NCBI GenBank assembly: GCA_041738285.1
Contig: JBGSQB010000222.1
Location: 1-37,359 of the forward strand
Direction: 5' to 3'
Length of the DNA: 37,359 bases
Source of the DNA: SZUA-521 sp041738285
Lineage (GTDB): Bacteria > Pseudomonadota > Gammaproteobacteria > Pseudomonadales > Azotimanducaceae
This document shows, piece by piece, positions 24,158 to 33,267 of this stretch (position 1 is its first letter; each line of letters begins with the position of its first letter). The notes below the pieces were generated by a model that was not told the origin of the DNA, made no database searches, and saw only the letters and a list, made by a program, of their open reading frames with translations. A program made the translations under genes and the position numbers.

Positions 24158-24976
24158 ATGACGATCTACAACATCAACACCGAGCAACTCCACTGCACCC
24201 TGCACGAGCGCGTGGTCACCATCACATTGACGCGACCGGAAGCGCGTAACGCCCTGTCGCCGGAGCTGACCACCGCACTGCGTCAAGCCATTGCGTGGGC
24301 GACCGCCGAGGCTGCGGTCGGCGCTCTGGTCATCACCGGCGCCGGTACCGCGTTCTGCTCAGGCGGTGATGTGAAGGCGATGGCGCGCGCTGAATCCGCT
24401 GCAGCCGGCCCAACGGTGGAAGCGCAATTCCAGGAAATGCGCGAGCGACACCGCGAGATCACCGGCGCATTGCATGCACTGCGCAAACCGTCGATCGCCG
24501 CTTTGCCGGGTGCAGCGGCAGGTGCGGGCCTCGCGATCGCCCTGGCGTGCGATTTGCGCATTGCTGCCCAAAGCGCCTTCCTGAGCACCGCCTATGCGCG
24601 TATCGGGTTACCCGGCGACTATGGCATCGCCTGGCTGCTCACGCGCGTGGTAGGGCCTGGCCGCGCTCGCCAACTGATGCTGACGGCAGAGCGAGTCGAT
24701 GCAGTCCAGGCGGAGCGTATCGGTCTCGTCAATCGCGTGGTCCCGGATGCGTCGCTGCAGAAGGATGCGTTCGCGCTCGCGCGTCAGCTTGCAAACGGTC
24801 CGCAGGTCGCGCTCGCGTACATGAAAGACAACCTCGACGAAGCACTCACCATCGATCACGCGACGGCGATCGACCGCGAAGCCGATCGATTGTTGAAAGC
24901 GCGCGGTACCGAAGACCATCGGGAAGCGGTGCGCGCCTTTGCCGAAAAGCGCGATCCACAGTTCAAGGGTCACTGA
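24158..24976 (+). CDS. Enoyl-CoA hydratase/isomerase family protein
   Basis: 272 aa crotonase. The CoA-binding and oxyanion residues are seen in TGAGTAFCSGGDVKAMA and ALPGAAAGAGLAIALACDLRIAA. In the second active-site segment, YARIGLPGDYGIAWLL, an Asp stands where hydratases usually carry the catalytic Glu, and the first Glu position is also not evident. This pattern is seen in isomerase-type crotonases such as PaaG-like enzymes. It may act on the product of the hydrolase encoded upstream. Confidence 0.88.
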   Translation: MTIYNINTEQLHCTLHERVVTITLTRPEARNALSPELTTALRQAIAWATAEAAVGALVITGAGTAFCSGGDVKAMARAESAAAGPTVEAQFQEMRERHREITGALHALRKPSIAALPGAAAGAGLAIALACDLRIAAQSAFLSTAYARIGLPGDYGIAWLLTRVVGPGRARQLMLTAERVDAVQAERIGLVNRVVPDASLQKDAFALARQLANGPQVALAYMKDNLDEALTIDHATAIDREADRLLKARGTEDHREAVRAFAEKRDPQFKGH

Positions 24977-25074
24977 ATCTCAGGACTGCCATACTCGCCA
25001 ACATCTGGACCGACGCTGCGCAATCGCTTGTGAGCTGGCACCACGGCACGCGTGCCCTGCCGAGCGGTTCGTCG

Positions 25075-26334
25075 TTACGAAGCGACCGGCTTTGGCCGAG
25101 ACGCAGGCACGATCGGAATGTCCGCGTCGGTCAGTGGCGCGCGGTGCTTGCGTCGTGCAAGCGCCGCTTCAATGTAAGGCGCAAGCTGCTCAGCTTTTTT
25201 GTTCTCGCGAGCTTCGCGCCCCTCGGCGAAATCGTCCAGAACGTCGCTGTGAAACCGCTCCAGGCTCTCGCAGATGTCTTCGTGTCGATTCCTGCCACCC
25301 TGCTGCAGAAAGATCACCTGGTCGACGCCGGCATCGGCAAAGCTGTGCATGTGGGTTCGAAACTCATCAGGCGTGCCGATGCCCGGTGATCGGGCCATGC
25401 TCCGGTCAGGGTTCGCGGCGGCGCCGCCGTACGCGGCATCCACCACCTGTTCACCTCGAGCCTTCGCGAGCTTGCGTGCTTCGAATTGCTCCCAAAGGCG
25501 ACTGCGCCCGGGCAGCACGTCGTCGGTCACCAGCGCACCGACGGCGTATTCGAAGAAACGAAAGCCATCCTCTCCGCGCCGCGCGGCTTCGGCATGATCG
25601 TCATGCAGCGAAAACGCCGAAACCATCGCAATGTTCGCGTTCACGGTGTGCCCAAGCGGGACACAGGCTTCCGATTGGATGGTGTCGTAGTAGATCGAAC
25701 TCCAGGTCTTGGCTTCCTCGGGATCCAGAAAACTGAATGCCAGCACGCCCAGACCGTTCTGTGCGGCTACCTTGATCGTGTCGCGATTGGTGCAGGCCAT
25801 CCACATCGGCGGATGGGGTTTCTGGATCGGCTTTGGCAGCACGTTGCGGCACGGCAACGACCAGTCTTCGCACTCGTATCCTGGGTACGGCTCCATCACC
25901 ATCATGTCGGCTACTTCGCGTGCTGCTTCCAGACTCATTGCGCGTTTGCGCTTTGCCGGTATCCCGAACCCGCCCAGTTCCAGGCGCGTGGCGCCTTCGC
26001 CAATGCCGAATTGCACGCGGCCATGCGAGATCAGGTCGAGCATGCCCACCGCTTCGGCGGTGCGCGCCGGATGATTGTAGTTGGAGATGACCTGGCGGAT
26101 GCCGAAACCGATCTTGATGCGTTCCGTGCGCGCAGCAATCGCCGAGAGAAACACTTCGCTCGCTGAGCAGTGCGAATACTCTTCGAGGAAGTGATGCTCC
26201 ACGGACCACGCGTAGTCGATACCGAGCTTGTCGCCCAGCACGCACTGAGCGATCGCGTTGTCGACGAGCCGCTGCTCGCTGTGTTCGTCCCAGGGCTTTG
26301 GAAGTTGAAGCTCGTAGAGCATGCCAAATCGCAT
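25075..26334 (-). CDS. LLM-class flavin-dependent oxidoreductase (luciferase-like)
   Basis: 419 aa. MRFGMLYELQLPKPW at the start, DYAWSVEHHFLEEYSHCSA, ERIKIGFGIRQVISNYNHPARTAE and GRVQFGIGEGATRLELGGFG follow the order of bacterial luciferase-like monooxygenases using FMNH2 or F420. Substrate unknown. AGGA precedes the ATG by about 8 nt. The gene follows the SnoaL-like gene on the same strand after 67 bp. Between its stop and the convergent crotonase (24977-25074) there is only a short GGCACGCGTGCC palindrome. Confidence 0.9.
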   Translation of the reverse strand: MRFGMLYELQLPKPWDEHSEQRLVDNAIAQCVLGDKLGIDYAWSVEHHFLEEYSHCSASEVFLSAIAARTERIKIGFGIRQVISNYNHPARTAEAVGMLDLISHGRVQFGIGEGATRLELGGFGIPAKRKRAMSLEAAREVADMMVMEPYPGYECEDWSLPCRNVLPKPIQKPHPPMWMACTNRDTIKVAAQNGLGVLAFSFLDPEEAKTWSSIYYDTIQSEACVPLGHTVNANIAMVSAFSLHDDHAEAARRGEDGFRFFEYAVGALVTDDVLPGRSRLWEQFEARKLAKARGEQVVDAAYGGAAANPDRSMARSPGIGTPDEFRTHMHSFADAGVDQVIFLQQGGRNRHEDICESLERFHSDVLDDFAEGREARENKKAEQLAPYIEAALARRKHRAPLTDADIPIVPASRPKPVAS

Positions 26335-26401
26335 CGATCAATCCTCATGGCGACTGTGAAATTGTTCTGCGCAGGTCACTGCCGCGGCCGCGGACAGCGC
26401 G

Positions 26402-26785
26402 TCAGCGTCCGCCCGATAGCGCCCGCATCAATCCCCTGGCCATCGCGGTGTCCACATACTCGCGCATGTGGATGAGCTTGCCATCGCGCACCTCCGCTAC
26501 GATACAAGCAGCGAGGTCGAGTTGCGCGCCATCGGGTAGCGTGCCGCGCACGCTGTGCTCTTCGACAAATCCGTCGTTCGTGCTCCTGCGCCTGATCTGC
26601 TCGTAGCGGAAGTCCGGGATGACGCGCTTCACCGACAGCGCAAATGCAATCAACGCATCGACGGTCATCGGCGGCCCGCCGTTCTGTACTGCCGACATAT
26701 CGCTGGCGCACAGCGCGCGAACCGCGTCGGCGTCGCCTTCCGTGAATGCATCGAACAACGCCTTTGCGACCTTGGTGTGGTCCAT
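26402..26785 (-). CDS. SnoaL-like/NTF2-fold protein
   Basis: 127 aa, one NTF2-like domain. DHTKVAKALFDAFTEGDADAVRALCASDM is the typical helix-turn-helix opening of SnoaL-like proteins, and VEEHSVRGTLPDGAQLDL plus HMREYVDT near the end give the sheet and closing strand. Members are ketosteroid-isomerase-like enzymes or small-molecule binders. GAGGAG lies 5 nt upstream of the ATG. Probably cotranscribed with the LLM oxidoreductase downstream. Confidence 0.8.
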   Translation of the reverse strand: MDHTKVAKALFDAFTEGDADAVRALCASDMSAVQNGGPPMTVDALIAFALSVKRVIPDFRYEQIRRRSTNDGFVEEHSVRGTLPDGAQLDLAACIVAEVRDGKLIHMREYVDTAMARGLMRALSGGR

Positions 26786-27250
26786 TTTCGCTCCTCGCCG
26801 ACCATCGCAAGATCATACGCGCCGCAGTCCGCCAATGTAGACAAGCGCCATGCCCGTCTCGTATGCGATGCGATGCCCACCTGGTGGGTGTGACGGTTCG
26901 GCCGCGCCTCGTGTTCGAATGTGCTCCGGGATCTTGGCGATGACGACCAGACCCTGGCCGCTGCTGGACTTTCGGCGTCACGCGACTCACCCAGGAAGTC
27001 ACCCCGGCCGATTTCGAGAAAGCGTGGCCGCCGACACGCAAGGGGTGGAAGCGTACCCCGGACTGATCTGTCAGCGGCAGGCGAAATCGCTGTCGTCGAG
27101 TGGGTAGCAGAAATCACTCCACTTGCCGGTGTTGTGGTTCTTCGCTGATTTTGAAAGGCTTCAGCATGTCGGCCCAAACTGCAAAGCAAGACAAACAATT
27201 CGCCCTAGAGCGGGCGTCTTCGCCGATCTCCAGAGAGAGAGCAGTCACGA
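26786..27250. other. 465-bp gap with degraded coding traces
   Basis: No intact gene. On the plus strand 26944-27066 is open without a start codon and ends VTPADFEKAWPPTRKGWK plus four residues, protein-like in composition. On the minus strand, frames around 26830-26990 contain STFEHEARPN, matching STFDYDGRPN encoded at the same position of a second copy near 28345. The 26897-26944 stretch is a diverged direct repeat of 28325-28372. These look like remains of decayed genes. Confidence 0.4.
26897..26944 (+). repeat. Diverged direct repeat, copy A
   Basis: 48 bp aligning without gaps to 28325-28372, 39 of 48 identical by eye; weaker similarity continues on the right. Both copies contain TCGAATGTGCTC and GGCGATGAC. 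Confidence 0.55.
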
Positions 27251-28243
27251 ATGCGGAAATTTTTACGGATACTGACCCTCATTGCCGCTCTGCCAGTCCT
27301 GTTTTTGGCAAGCATCTTTCTGCTGCCAATCACATTTTCCGAAACGGTCGACGTCGATCAGGATCTGCCATTCGTTGTGCTGAATGACTACAAATTTCAC
27401 GCCGAGACAATGGGTGACGAAAGTGCGCCGGTGATCATCGCGCTTCACGGTGGTCCCGGCGGGGATTATCGAAATCTGCTGCCAATTGCACCGCTCTCAG
27501 ATGACTATCATCTGGTGTTCTATGACCAGCGCATGACCGGGCTCTCGTCCAGAGAGTTTGCTGGGACGCTGAACCTGAAGACCTTCTTCGATGATCTGGA
27601 TGCCTTTGTCGATCACTACGGAAAGGGCCGGAAAGTCATACTGCTGGGCCACAGCTGGGGCGCCATGATGGCTTCCGGCTATGTCGGCATGCACCCCGAA
27701 AAGGTTGAGAAGGCCATACTGATAGAGCCTGGACTGATGCGCCCAGACCTTGCGCGGGAATATTTTGATTCACAATCCGGGCCCGGACTTGGCAGCTACG
27801 GCAACCTTGCATGGATTTGGCTCAATAGTTGGCGCGTGGACACCAGTCGCGACAAGTACGCGCGTGAGGACTACATATTGAGCAACGCCTTTTTTCACAT
27901 GCCGGGCAAAGGAGTGCATTGCGACGATGTGATTCCTGCAAATTTCGAAGGCTGGCGAGCGAGCAGGAAGACACTGGATGAGACGGTCATCGCCTATGTC
28001 AACGACCCTGATCTGCTCAAGCAGCTTGATTTCATTTCGGATGCGCACAAATTCGAAGGCGAAGTTCTGATTCTCGCTTCGTCCTGCAACACCGTCTATG
28101 GGGCGGAATATCAACAGCGCCACCTGCCATACTTTCAGCATGCGCAGTTGGAGACGGTCGCGGACTCCGGCCACTTCGTCTTCTATGATCAGCCGGAAAC
28201 TTCGATCGCTCTCGTTCGTGACTTCTTGAAAAATAGGCCTTAG
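27251..28243 (+). CDS. Alpha/beta hydrolase, proline-iminopeptidase-like (S33), membrane-anchored or exported
   Basis: 330 aa. A hydrophobic N-terminus (ILTLIAALPVLFLASIFLLP) serves as signal anchor or signal peptide. The HGGPGG oxyanion motif, DQRMTGLSS and nucleophile GHSWGA match S33 proline iminopeptidase relatives; DSGHFVFYDQPE supplies the His. It is visibly poorer in G+C than its neighbours, with many AAA, TTT and ATA codons. It is flanked by a diverged 48-bp direct repeat, so it may have been acquired. A GAGAGAGAG purine stretch serves as ribosome-binding site. Confidence 0.85.
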   Translation: MRKFLRILTLIAALPVLFLASIFLLPITFSETVDVDQDLPFVVLNDYKFHAETMGDESAPVIIALHGGPGGDYRNLLPIAPLSDDYHLVFYDQRMTGLSSREFAGTLNLKTFFDDLDAFVDHYGKGRKVILLGHSWGAMMASGYVGMHPEKVEKAILIEPGLMRPDLAREYFDSQSGPGLGSYGNLAWIWLNSWRVDTSRDKYAREDYILSNAFFHMPGKGVHCDDVIPANFEGWRASRKTLDETVIAYVNDPDLLKQLDFISDAHKFEGEVLILASSCNTVYGAEYQQRHLPYFQHAQLETVADSGHFVFYDQPETSIALVRDFLKNRP

Positions 28244-28324
28244 CTGCGGCCGTGCCGTGCGAAACGGTCGGTCGGGAGCGCGTGGGCTGCGGGTCCCTCG
28301 GTCGAGAGGGGCGAACCGAACGCA

Positions 28325-28372
28325 TTCGGCCGCCCATCGTAGTCGAATGTGCTCGCGGATGGCGGCGATGAC
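28325..28372 (+). repeat. Diverged direct repeat, copy B
   Basis: Partner of the copy at 26897-26944. It lies just downstream of the MBL-fold gene (read on the minus strand). In the matching minus-strand frame it encodes STFDYDGRPN, against STFEHEARPN in the other copy; the conservative replacements suggest a common coding ancestor. Confidence 0.55.
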
Positions 28373-28420
28373 ATCTGGATCCTCGATGCAGGCACCATCG
28401 GGCGCCAGAATTCGCGACAC

Positions 28421-29410
28421 TCAGATTGGATCGACCGCTCGACGATCAGTCGAACTGATACCGATCGCGCTGCCAACTCCGGCATAGACATACGCGGCAC
28501 CAAACATCTGCTGCAGAGCTGCGAAGGCCAGCTCGCCAGTGCAATGGCCAGGCGCGATCTGACCCACCTTCCAGCCATGGCGCAGTGAATCAACCAAACT
28601 GACGATCTCCGCCTCGGGCGCGGTAACCAGATGCAACCCTCCTACGAGAAGACGCACCGGCTTCTCTACTGCGCTCACTGAGCCGAGGATGCGTTCGATG
28701 CCGGGGTGCGAACAGCCGACCAGCACCACCTGGCCGTGCGGCGTGTCGATCGTGAGCGAGAGCTCCGGCGTCTCGCTGAAGGGTCCGGATGGCGCGATGT
28801 TGCGAGTCAGTCGAAAGCCCGGCAGCGGCTCCGCCACGCTGTCGACGCGTATGATGTTCGCGTCCCGCCATGGACTGCCATGCGGCACTTCTGCGGGTAC
28901 GTCGCCATTGAAGTAACGCATGTGGTCGGGCAACGACGCCACCCCGCGGCGGAGAAAGGCGGGCGGTGTGGGTCCGCCGAAGTACTCGTCGTCGGGCACA
29001 TAGATCTTGACCCGCGGATTGACCTTCAACAGGTGACGCAATCCATCCGTATGATCTCCGTGGCGGTGCGAGATCACGACGAAGTCGAGCTTCGTCAGAT
29101 CGACTTGTAGCGATTCAATGTTGTGAGCGAACAGTTCGGCGTTGTTGCCGGTGTCGAAGAGGATCCGTTTGCCGCCATACTCAACGAGTGCAGCGAAGCC
29201 CCAGTCCTGTCTCAACGTCGATGGCTGACCGAAAGCATCGACCAAAATGGTGATGAGGCCAGGATCCTCAGCTCGAACGAGCGCAGGCTGGAGCAGGCAG
29301 ATGCTGATGAGCGCCAGAAGCGTGATGGATCGAGCACGGGTTCGCCGCAACGGCACTTCGGTCGGCAGCCCCTCGGCAGCTGATGTGCGTGACCAGAACG
29401 AGTGCAGCAT
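28421..29410 (-). CDS. Exported MBL-fold metallo-hydrolase (COG1237-like)
   Basis: About 329 aa from ATG 29410; GTG 29356 is an alternative that gives a neater signal peptide (TLLALISICLLQPALVRA). The metal-binding motif is SHRHGDHTDGL. ILFDTGNNAELFAHNIESL and LVGCSHPGIERIL match the COG1237 group, annotated as metal-dependent hydrolases of the beta-lactamase superfamily II and related to a methanopterin-synthesis enzyme. Most members are cytoplasmic; export here is unusual. The upstream frame (to 29587) is not protein-like. The substrate is unknown. It follows the SDR gene by 122 bp. Confidence 0.82.
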   Translation of the reverse strand: MLHSFWSRTSAAEGLPTEVPLRRTRARSITLLALISICLLQPALVRAEDPGLITILVDAFGQPSTLRQDWGFAALVEYGGKRILFDTGNNAELFAHNIESLQVDLTKLDFVVISHRHGDHTDGLRHLLKVNPRVKIYVPDDEYFGGPTPPAFLRRGVASLPDHMRYFNGDVPAEVPHGSPWRDANIIRVDSVAEPLPGFRLTRNIAPSGPFSETPELSLTIDTPHGQVVLVGCSHPGIERILGSVSAVEKPVRLLVGGLHLVTAPEAEIVSLVDSLRHGWKVGQIAPGHCTGELAFAALQQMFGAAYVYAGVGSAIGISSTDRRAVDPI

Positions 29411-29532
29411 TCTCGGGACTCCACAATGCGAGTGATTCGAACAGCGGCGCGTATCCGCGCGCCCGACGGAAAGCACGGGTGCGATGGTACTTCGGATCGG
29501 GTGTAGATGGTCCACGGGTGTGGCCTCGTCTC

Positions 29533-30372
29533 TCAGAAGCTCGGATTCGTCGGGTAGGGCGTGAGCTGCAGCTCGTGCGTCCAGCACGATTTGTCCTGCG
29601 TGTGCAGATAGTAGAACGCATCCGCGATTGCAGCGGGATTCATGACGATCTGCGGTCGCTTCTGTGCGATCGGCAGGGCGCGAGTGCCCGGAGAATCGAT
29701 CAGACCATCGATGATCACGTTCGCCACATGAACGCCATGCACTGAGTACTCTTCCGTGAGTACTTGCGCGAGCGCACGCATCATCACGCGCGGGTAGTAC
29801 AAGGATTGCCCGGTCATCCGCTTGCGCCCCCGCAGCGAGGCGGCGTTGTTGGTGATGAGAAAGGAACCCCTACCGCGCGCGCGCATCGCCGGCAATACCG
29901 ACTTCGCGACGAGGAAGGGGCCTCGGCTCGCGATGTGTTGCGCGGTATCGAACATCTCGACCGGTATGTGCTCGAGCAGCTCCTTGTCGGGTGGCAGATC
30001 GCGGCCTTCGAGGTAGCCGGCGTTCAGCACCACGACCTCCGGATCTCCAGCCGACGCGCGGATCGCGGCAAAGGCCGCGTTGATCGACACCTCGGAGACG
30101 AGATCGAGTTCCACCGTGCTGCATTCACCACCGTGTTGGCGGATGGCGGCTTCGAGCGTCGCTGCGTTCTTCGCACTTCGCGTGGTGAGCACGACGTGAA
30201 ATCCCTCGCCGGCGAACTTCTGCGCGATCGCACCGCCCACGCCCCAGCGCACCGCGACGGGGAGCTCCGAGTCGTCGAGATCGCGTCCATGCGCCAGCCG
30301 CGTGTTTCTGCCGTCGGCTTGCCACTTCGAGGTGGCGCCGATCACGACGGCAACGGGTTTCTTGCTGCTCAC
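29533..30372 (-). CDS. Atypical short-chain dehydrogenase/reductase
   Basis: About 279 aa from GTG 30372, chosen for the GGAGAA ribosome-binding site 7-8 nt upstream and because VSSKKPVAVVIGAT begins the first Rossmann strand. The usual TGxxxGIG loop is interrupted: VVIGATSK is followed by about 25 extra residues rich in charged groups before WGVGGAIAQKF. The central VVVLNAGY is normal. At the YxxxK position the sequence reads LYYPR, so the catalytic Tyr and Lys are both replaced. It may bind a dinucleotide with altered chemistry. The protein keeps full length and clean codons, so it is not a pseudogene. Confidence 0.8.
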   Translation of the reverse strand: MSSKKPVAVVIGATSKWQADGRNTRLAHGRDLDDSELPVAVRWGVGGAIAQKFAGEGFHVVLTTRSAKNAATLEAAIRQHGGECSTVELDLVSEVSINAAFAAIRASAGDPEVVVLNAGYLEGRDLPPDKELLEHIPVEMFDTAQHIASRGPFLVAKSVLPAMRARGRGSFLITNNAASLRGRKRMTGQSLYYPRVMMRALAQVLTEEYSVHGVHVANVIIDGLIDSPGTRALPIAQKRPQIVMNPAAIADAFYYLHTQDKSCWTHELQLTPYPTNPSF

Positions 30373-30527
30373 GAGTTTTTCTCCAGTCGAACCATCGAAT
30401 GGCGATCTTACGCGCCCCGCGGCGTCGGCTGTCCCCGGTCTCGTGCCAGAGTGCAAGAGCGAGACACTCATCAGCGTAATCCGACGACGGCTCATTTGCC
30501 TGGTGAGCGGCGTGGACCCACGCTCAT

Positions 30528-31274
30528 TCAGGGGCCACTGACCCCTTGCGCGGCCATCTTTCTGCGCAGGAAAGCGATCTGTGTCTGCAGCGGCAGATCC
30601 TTCGGGCACAGGTCGTGACAGGCGAGCAGTGACAGGCAGCCGAAGACGCCCGTGTCGTTGCCGATGAGTTCGTAGTAGTCCGAGTCGGTGCGTTCATCGC
30701 GCGGATCGAGCCGGAACCGACCGATGCGGCTCATGCCGACGGCGCCGACAAAGTCCGGATGCATCTGCGCCGATCCACAACCGGCGACACAGCAGCCGCA
30801 TTCGATACACCGATCGAGCGCGGCAATCTGTTCGGCGAGTTCCGGCTCCATCCGCGCTTCGATCCGGCGCGGGTCCTGGGGCTGTTCCTGGGCGTGCACC
30901 CAGGTCTCGAGCCGCTCGCTCATCTGCCGCATCCACTTGCCGGTGTTCACCGACAGATCGCCAATCAATTCGAACACGGGCAACGGCGCGAGCGTGATTT
31001 GCTCGCCGAGCGCCTTGGTGGTCGTCCGGCAGGCAAGGCCCGGCCGCCCATCGATGAGCATGGCGCAACTGCCGCAGACGCCCGCGCGGCAGACGAAATC
31101 GAACTGCAGTGACGGATCCTGGGATTCGCGGATCTCACTGAGCGCCATGAACAGGGTCATGCCGTCCGCATCTTCTACTTCGAACGTCTGAAGGTGCGGC
31201 GCTTGTTCCGGCACATGAGGGTCGTACCTCAGCACGCGAATCCGCAATCGCCGGCCCGCCGTCGCCTCAGCCAT
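30528..31274 (-). CDS. frdB: Fumarate reductase/succinate dehydrogenase iron-sulfur subunit
   Basis: 248 aa. The N-terminal plant-type ferredoxin domain binds [2Fe-2S] through Cys62, 67, 70 and 82 (CRAGVCGSC then C). The C-terminal domain has CIECGCCVAGC (Cys156, 159, 162, 166) and C213/C219/C223 (ending ACHDLCPKDLP) for the [4Fe-4S] and [3Fe-4S] clusters. It passes electrons between FrdA flavin and the haems of FrdC. ATG at 31274 overlaps the frdA stop by 8 bp. A GGGG/CCCC stem straddles its own stop but without a T-run. Confidence 0.93.
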   Translation of the reverse strand: MAEATAGRRLRIRVLRYDPHVPEQAPHLQTFEVEDADGMTLFMALSEIRESQDPSLQFDFVCRAGVCGSCAMLIDGRPGLACRTTTKALGEQITLAPLPVFELIGDLSVNTGKWMRQMSERLETWVHAQEQPQDPRRIEARMEPELAEQIAALDRCIECGCCVAGCGSAQMHPDFVGAVGMSRIGRFRLDPRDERTDSDYYELIGNDTGVFGCLSLLACHDLCPKDLPLQTQIAFLRRKMAAQGVSGP

Positions 31275-33267
31275 GGCTCATATCTCCTTGCGTGAACGGC
31301 TCTTCCAGACGCTCGTTGCGACCGCGCAGCCGCGCTGGCAGCAGATGTTCGTAGGGCAGCAACATCGCCTGCAGCGCGAATCGATCGATATCGGGATGCT
31401 TCGCCTTCAGCGCCGCAATCTCGGCCGCTCGAGCTTCAGAGTCCGGATGCTCGATAGCATCCTTCGCGCCATAGCCACGCCATCCGGGTGGCAGTTCCAT
31501 CCGGGCAACGTCGCATCGCTCGTAGTGCAGCGTCGGCAACGTGTCGCCATCGCCCCGCCACGTCGCGAGCGTTCGCCTGAGCCAATCGCGATCGTCACGC
31601 CGCGGATGATCCTCACGGTAGTGCGCACCGCGACTCTCGGTTCGCTCCAAGGCACCGTACGCGATGGTGAGCGCGACTTTGATCATGCGTTGTACGCGAT
31701 AGGCCGTGACCAGTTCCGGGTTGGCGCCAGCGCGCTTCACCCGCAGGCCGATGTGTCGACTGCGCAGCAACAGCTTCTGCAGTGCATCCACCGCCGCTTC
31801 GAGTTCGCACCCGGTTCGGAACACCCCGACCTTTTCCGTCATCACCTTCTGCAGTTCGGTCTTGAGAGCCGATGCATCTTCCGATCCGCCGCTGACGAGC
31901 GCATCGAGGTGCGCCTGTTCGCGTCGAACAGCGTCACGCACCAGACCCATCGGCACGTGTGCATCGTTGTCCATCCGTTGGCAGTAGTCGGCGACGTATT
32001 CACCGACGATCATGCCGGCGACGACGGTTTCGGCGACGGAGTTGCCGCCGAGCCGATTGAAGCCGTGCAGATCCCAGCATGCAGCCTCGCCAACTGAAAA
32101 CAGGCCATCGAGGGACGGCACCGCACCGGATGCGTCGGTGCGCACGCCACCCATGGTGTAGTGCTGCGCGGGCCTGATCGGGATCAGATCGCGGACCGGA
32201 TCGATGCCAAGAAAATAGCGGCAGATGTCCCACACCTCGCGCAGGTTGCGCTTGATGTGGGCTTCGCCGAGCAGGGTGATATCGAGCCACAAATGCTCGC
32301 CGTGCCGCGTCGAAGCGCCCTTGCCAACTTTGATGTGCTCCTCCATGCGTCGCGACACTACATCGCGTGAAGCGAGTTCCTTCTTCTCCGGCTCGTAGTC
32401 GGGCATGAAGCGATGCAGGTCGACGTCCCTGAGCAGCCCGCCATCACCGCGGCAGCCTTCCGTGACCAGAATGCCGGAGGGAAAGGTCGCAGTTGGATGG
32501 AACTGCACCGCCTCCATGTTGCCGAGCGCAGCAACCCCCGTCTCCAGCGCCAGCGCATGACCCATGCCTTCGCAGATCACGGAGTTCGTGGTCACGCGGT
32601 ACACCCGGCCCGCGCCGCCGGTCGCGATGACCGTGGCCTTGGCGATGTATGCAGACAGTGAACCGGTGACCAGATCGCGCACGACCGCACCGTAGCAACG
32701 GTTGCCGTCCTGGATTAGCGTGAGCGCTTCGGTGCGTTCCGCAACGGGAATCGAGTCGGCAATCGCCTGATCGGCAATGCTGTTCAACATCGCATGCCCG
32801 GTGGCATCGGAGACGTAGCAGGTACGCCACTTCTTCGTGCCGCCGAAGTTGCGCGCCGCGATGAGCCCATGGGCCGCATCCGACTCGACGAGCGTTTCAC
32901 GGGCACCATCGATGACCGCCTGCTGCGCGCCGCGTCGCACTCGACTCCAGGGCACACCCCATGCTGCCAGTTCACGCACCGCTTTGGGCGCGGTGTTGAC
33001 GAACATACGCACCACGTCCTGATCGGCGCCCCAGTCGGAGCCGCGCACGGTGTCCTCGAAATGAACGTCCTCGTTGTCGCCCTGCCCTTTGATCACGTTG
33101 CCGAGCGCTGCCTGCATGCCGCCTTGCGCAGCTTTCGAGTGCGATCGCTTGGGTGGAACGAGGGAGAGTATCTGCACGGATTGCCCACGCCGACGGGCGG
33201 CGATGGCGAGCCGCAGGCCGGCCAGCCCGCCGCCGATCACCAGCACGTCGGCGTGCACGATGTTCAT
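31267..33267 (-). CDS. frdA: Fumarate reductase/succinate dehydrogenase flavoprotein subunit
   Basis: 666 aa from ATG 33267, preceded by AAGGAG and overlapping the frdC stop (ATGA). The dinucleotide-binding IGGGLAGLRLA starts at residue 11. RSHSKAAQGGMQAALG contains His43, the residue carrying covalent FAD (His43 also in Wolinella FrdA). SRDVVSRRMEEHI holds the catalytic Arg region, and QHYTMGGVRTD the substrate-binding His with the Gly pair. It interconverts fumarate and succinate on the cytoplasmic face. There is no Tat signal, unlike some periplasmic methylmenaquinol:fumarate reductases. Direction of the reaction cannot be read from sequence. Confidence 0.95.
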   Translation of the reverse strand: MNIVHADVLVIGGGLAGLRLAIAARRRGQSVQILSLVPPKRSHSKAAQGGMQAALGNVIKGQGDNEDVHFEDTVRGSDWGADQDVVRMFVNTAPKAVRELAAWGVPWSRVRRGAQQAVIDGARETLVESDAAHGLIAARNFGGTKKWRTCYVSDATGHAMLNSIADQAIADSIPVAERTEALTLIQDGNRCYGAVVRDLVTGSLSAYIAKATVIATGGAGRVYRVTTNSVICEGMGHALALETGVAALGNMEAVQFHPTATFPSGILVTEGCRGDGGLLRDVDLHRFMPDYEPEKKELASRDVVSRRMEEHIKVGKGASTRHGEHLWLDITLLGEAHIKRNLREVWDICRYFLGIDPVRDLIPIRPAQHYTMGGVRTDASGAVPSLDGLFSVGEAACWDLHGFNRLGGNSVAETVVAGMIVGEYVADYCQRMDNDAHVPMGLVRDAVRREQAHLDALVSGGSEDASALKTELQKVMTEKVGVFRTGCELEAAVDALQKLLLRSRHIGLRVKRAGANPELVTAYRVQRMIKVALTIAYGALERTESRGAHYREDHPRRDDRDWLRRTLATWRGDGDTLPTLHYERCDVARMELPPGWRGYGAKDAIEHPDSEARAAEIAALKAKHPDIDRFALQAMLLPYEHLLPARLRGRNERLEEPFTQGDMSHG

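Noticed and set aside
27100..27387. 95-codon plus-strand frame before and inside the S33-like hydrolase
   Set aside because: It overlaps the hydrolase start in another frame and has no protein-like pattern.
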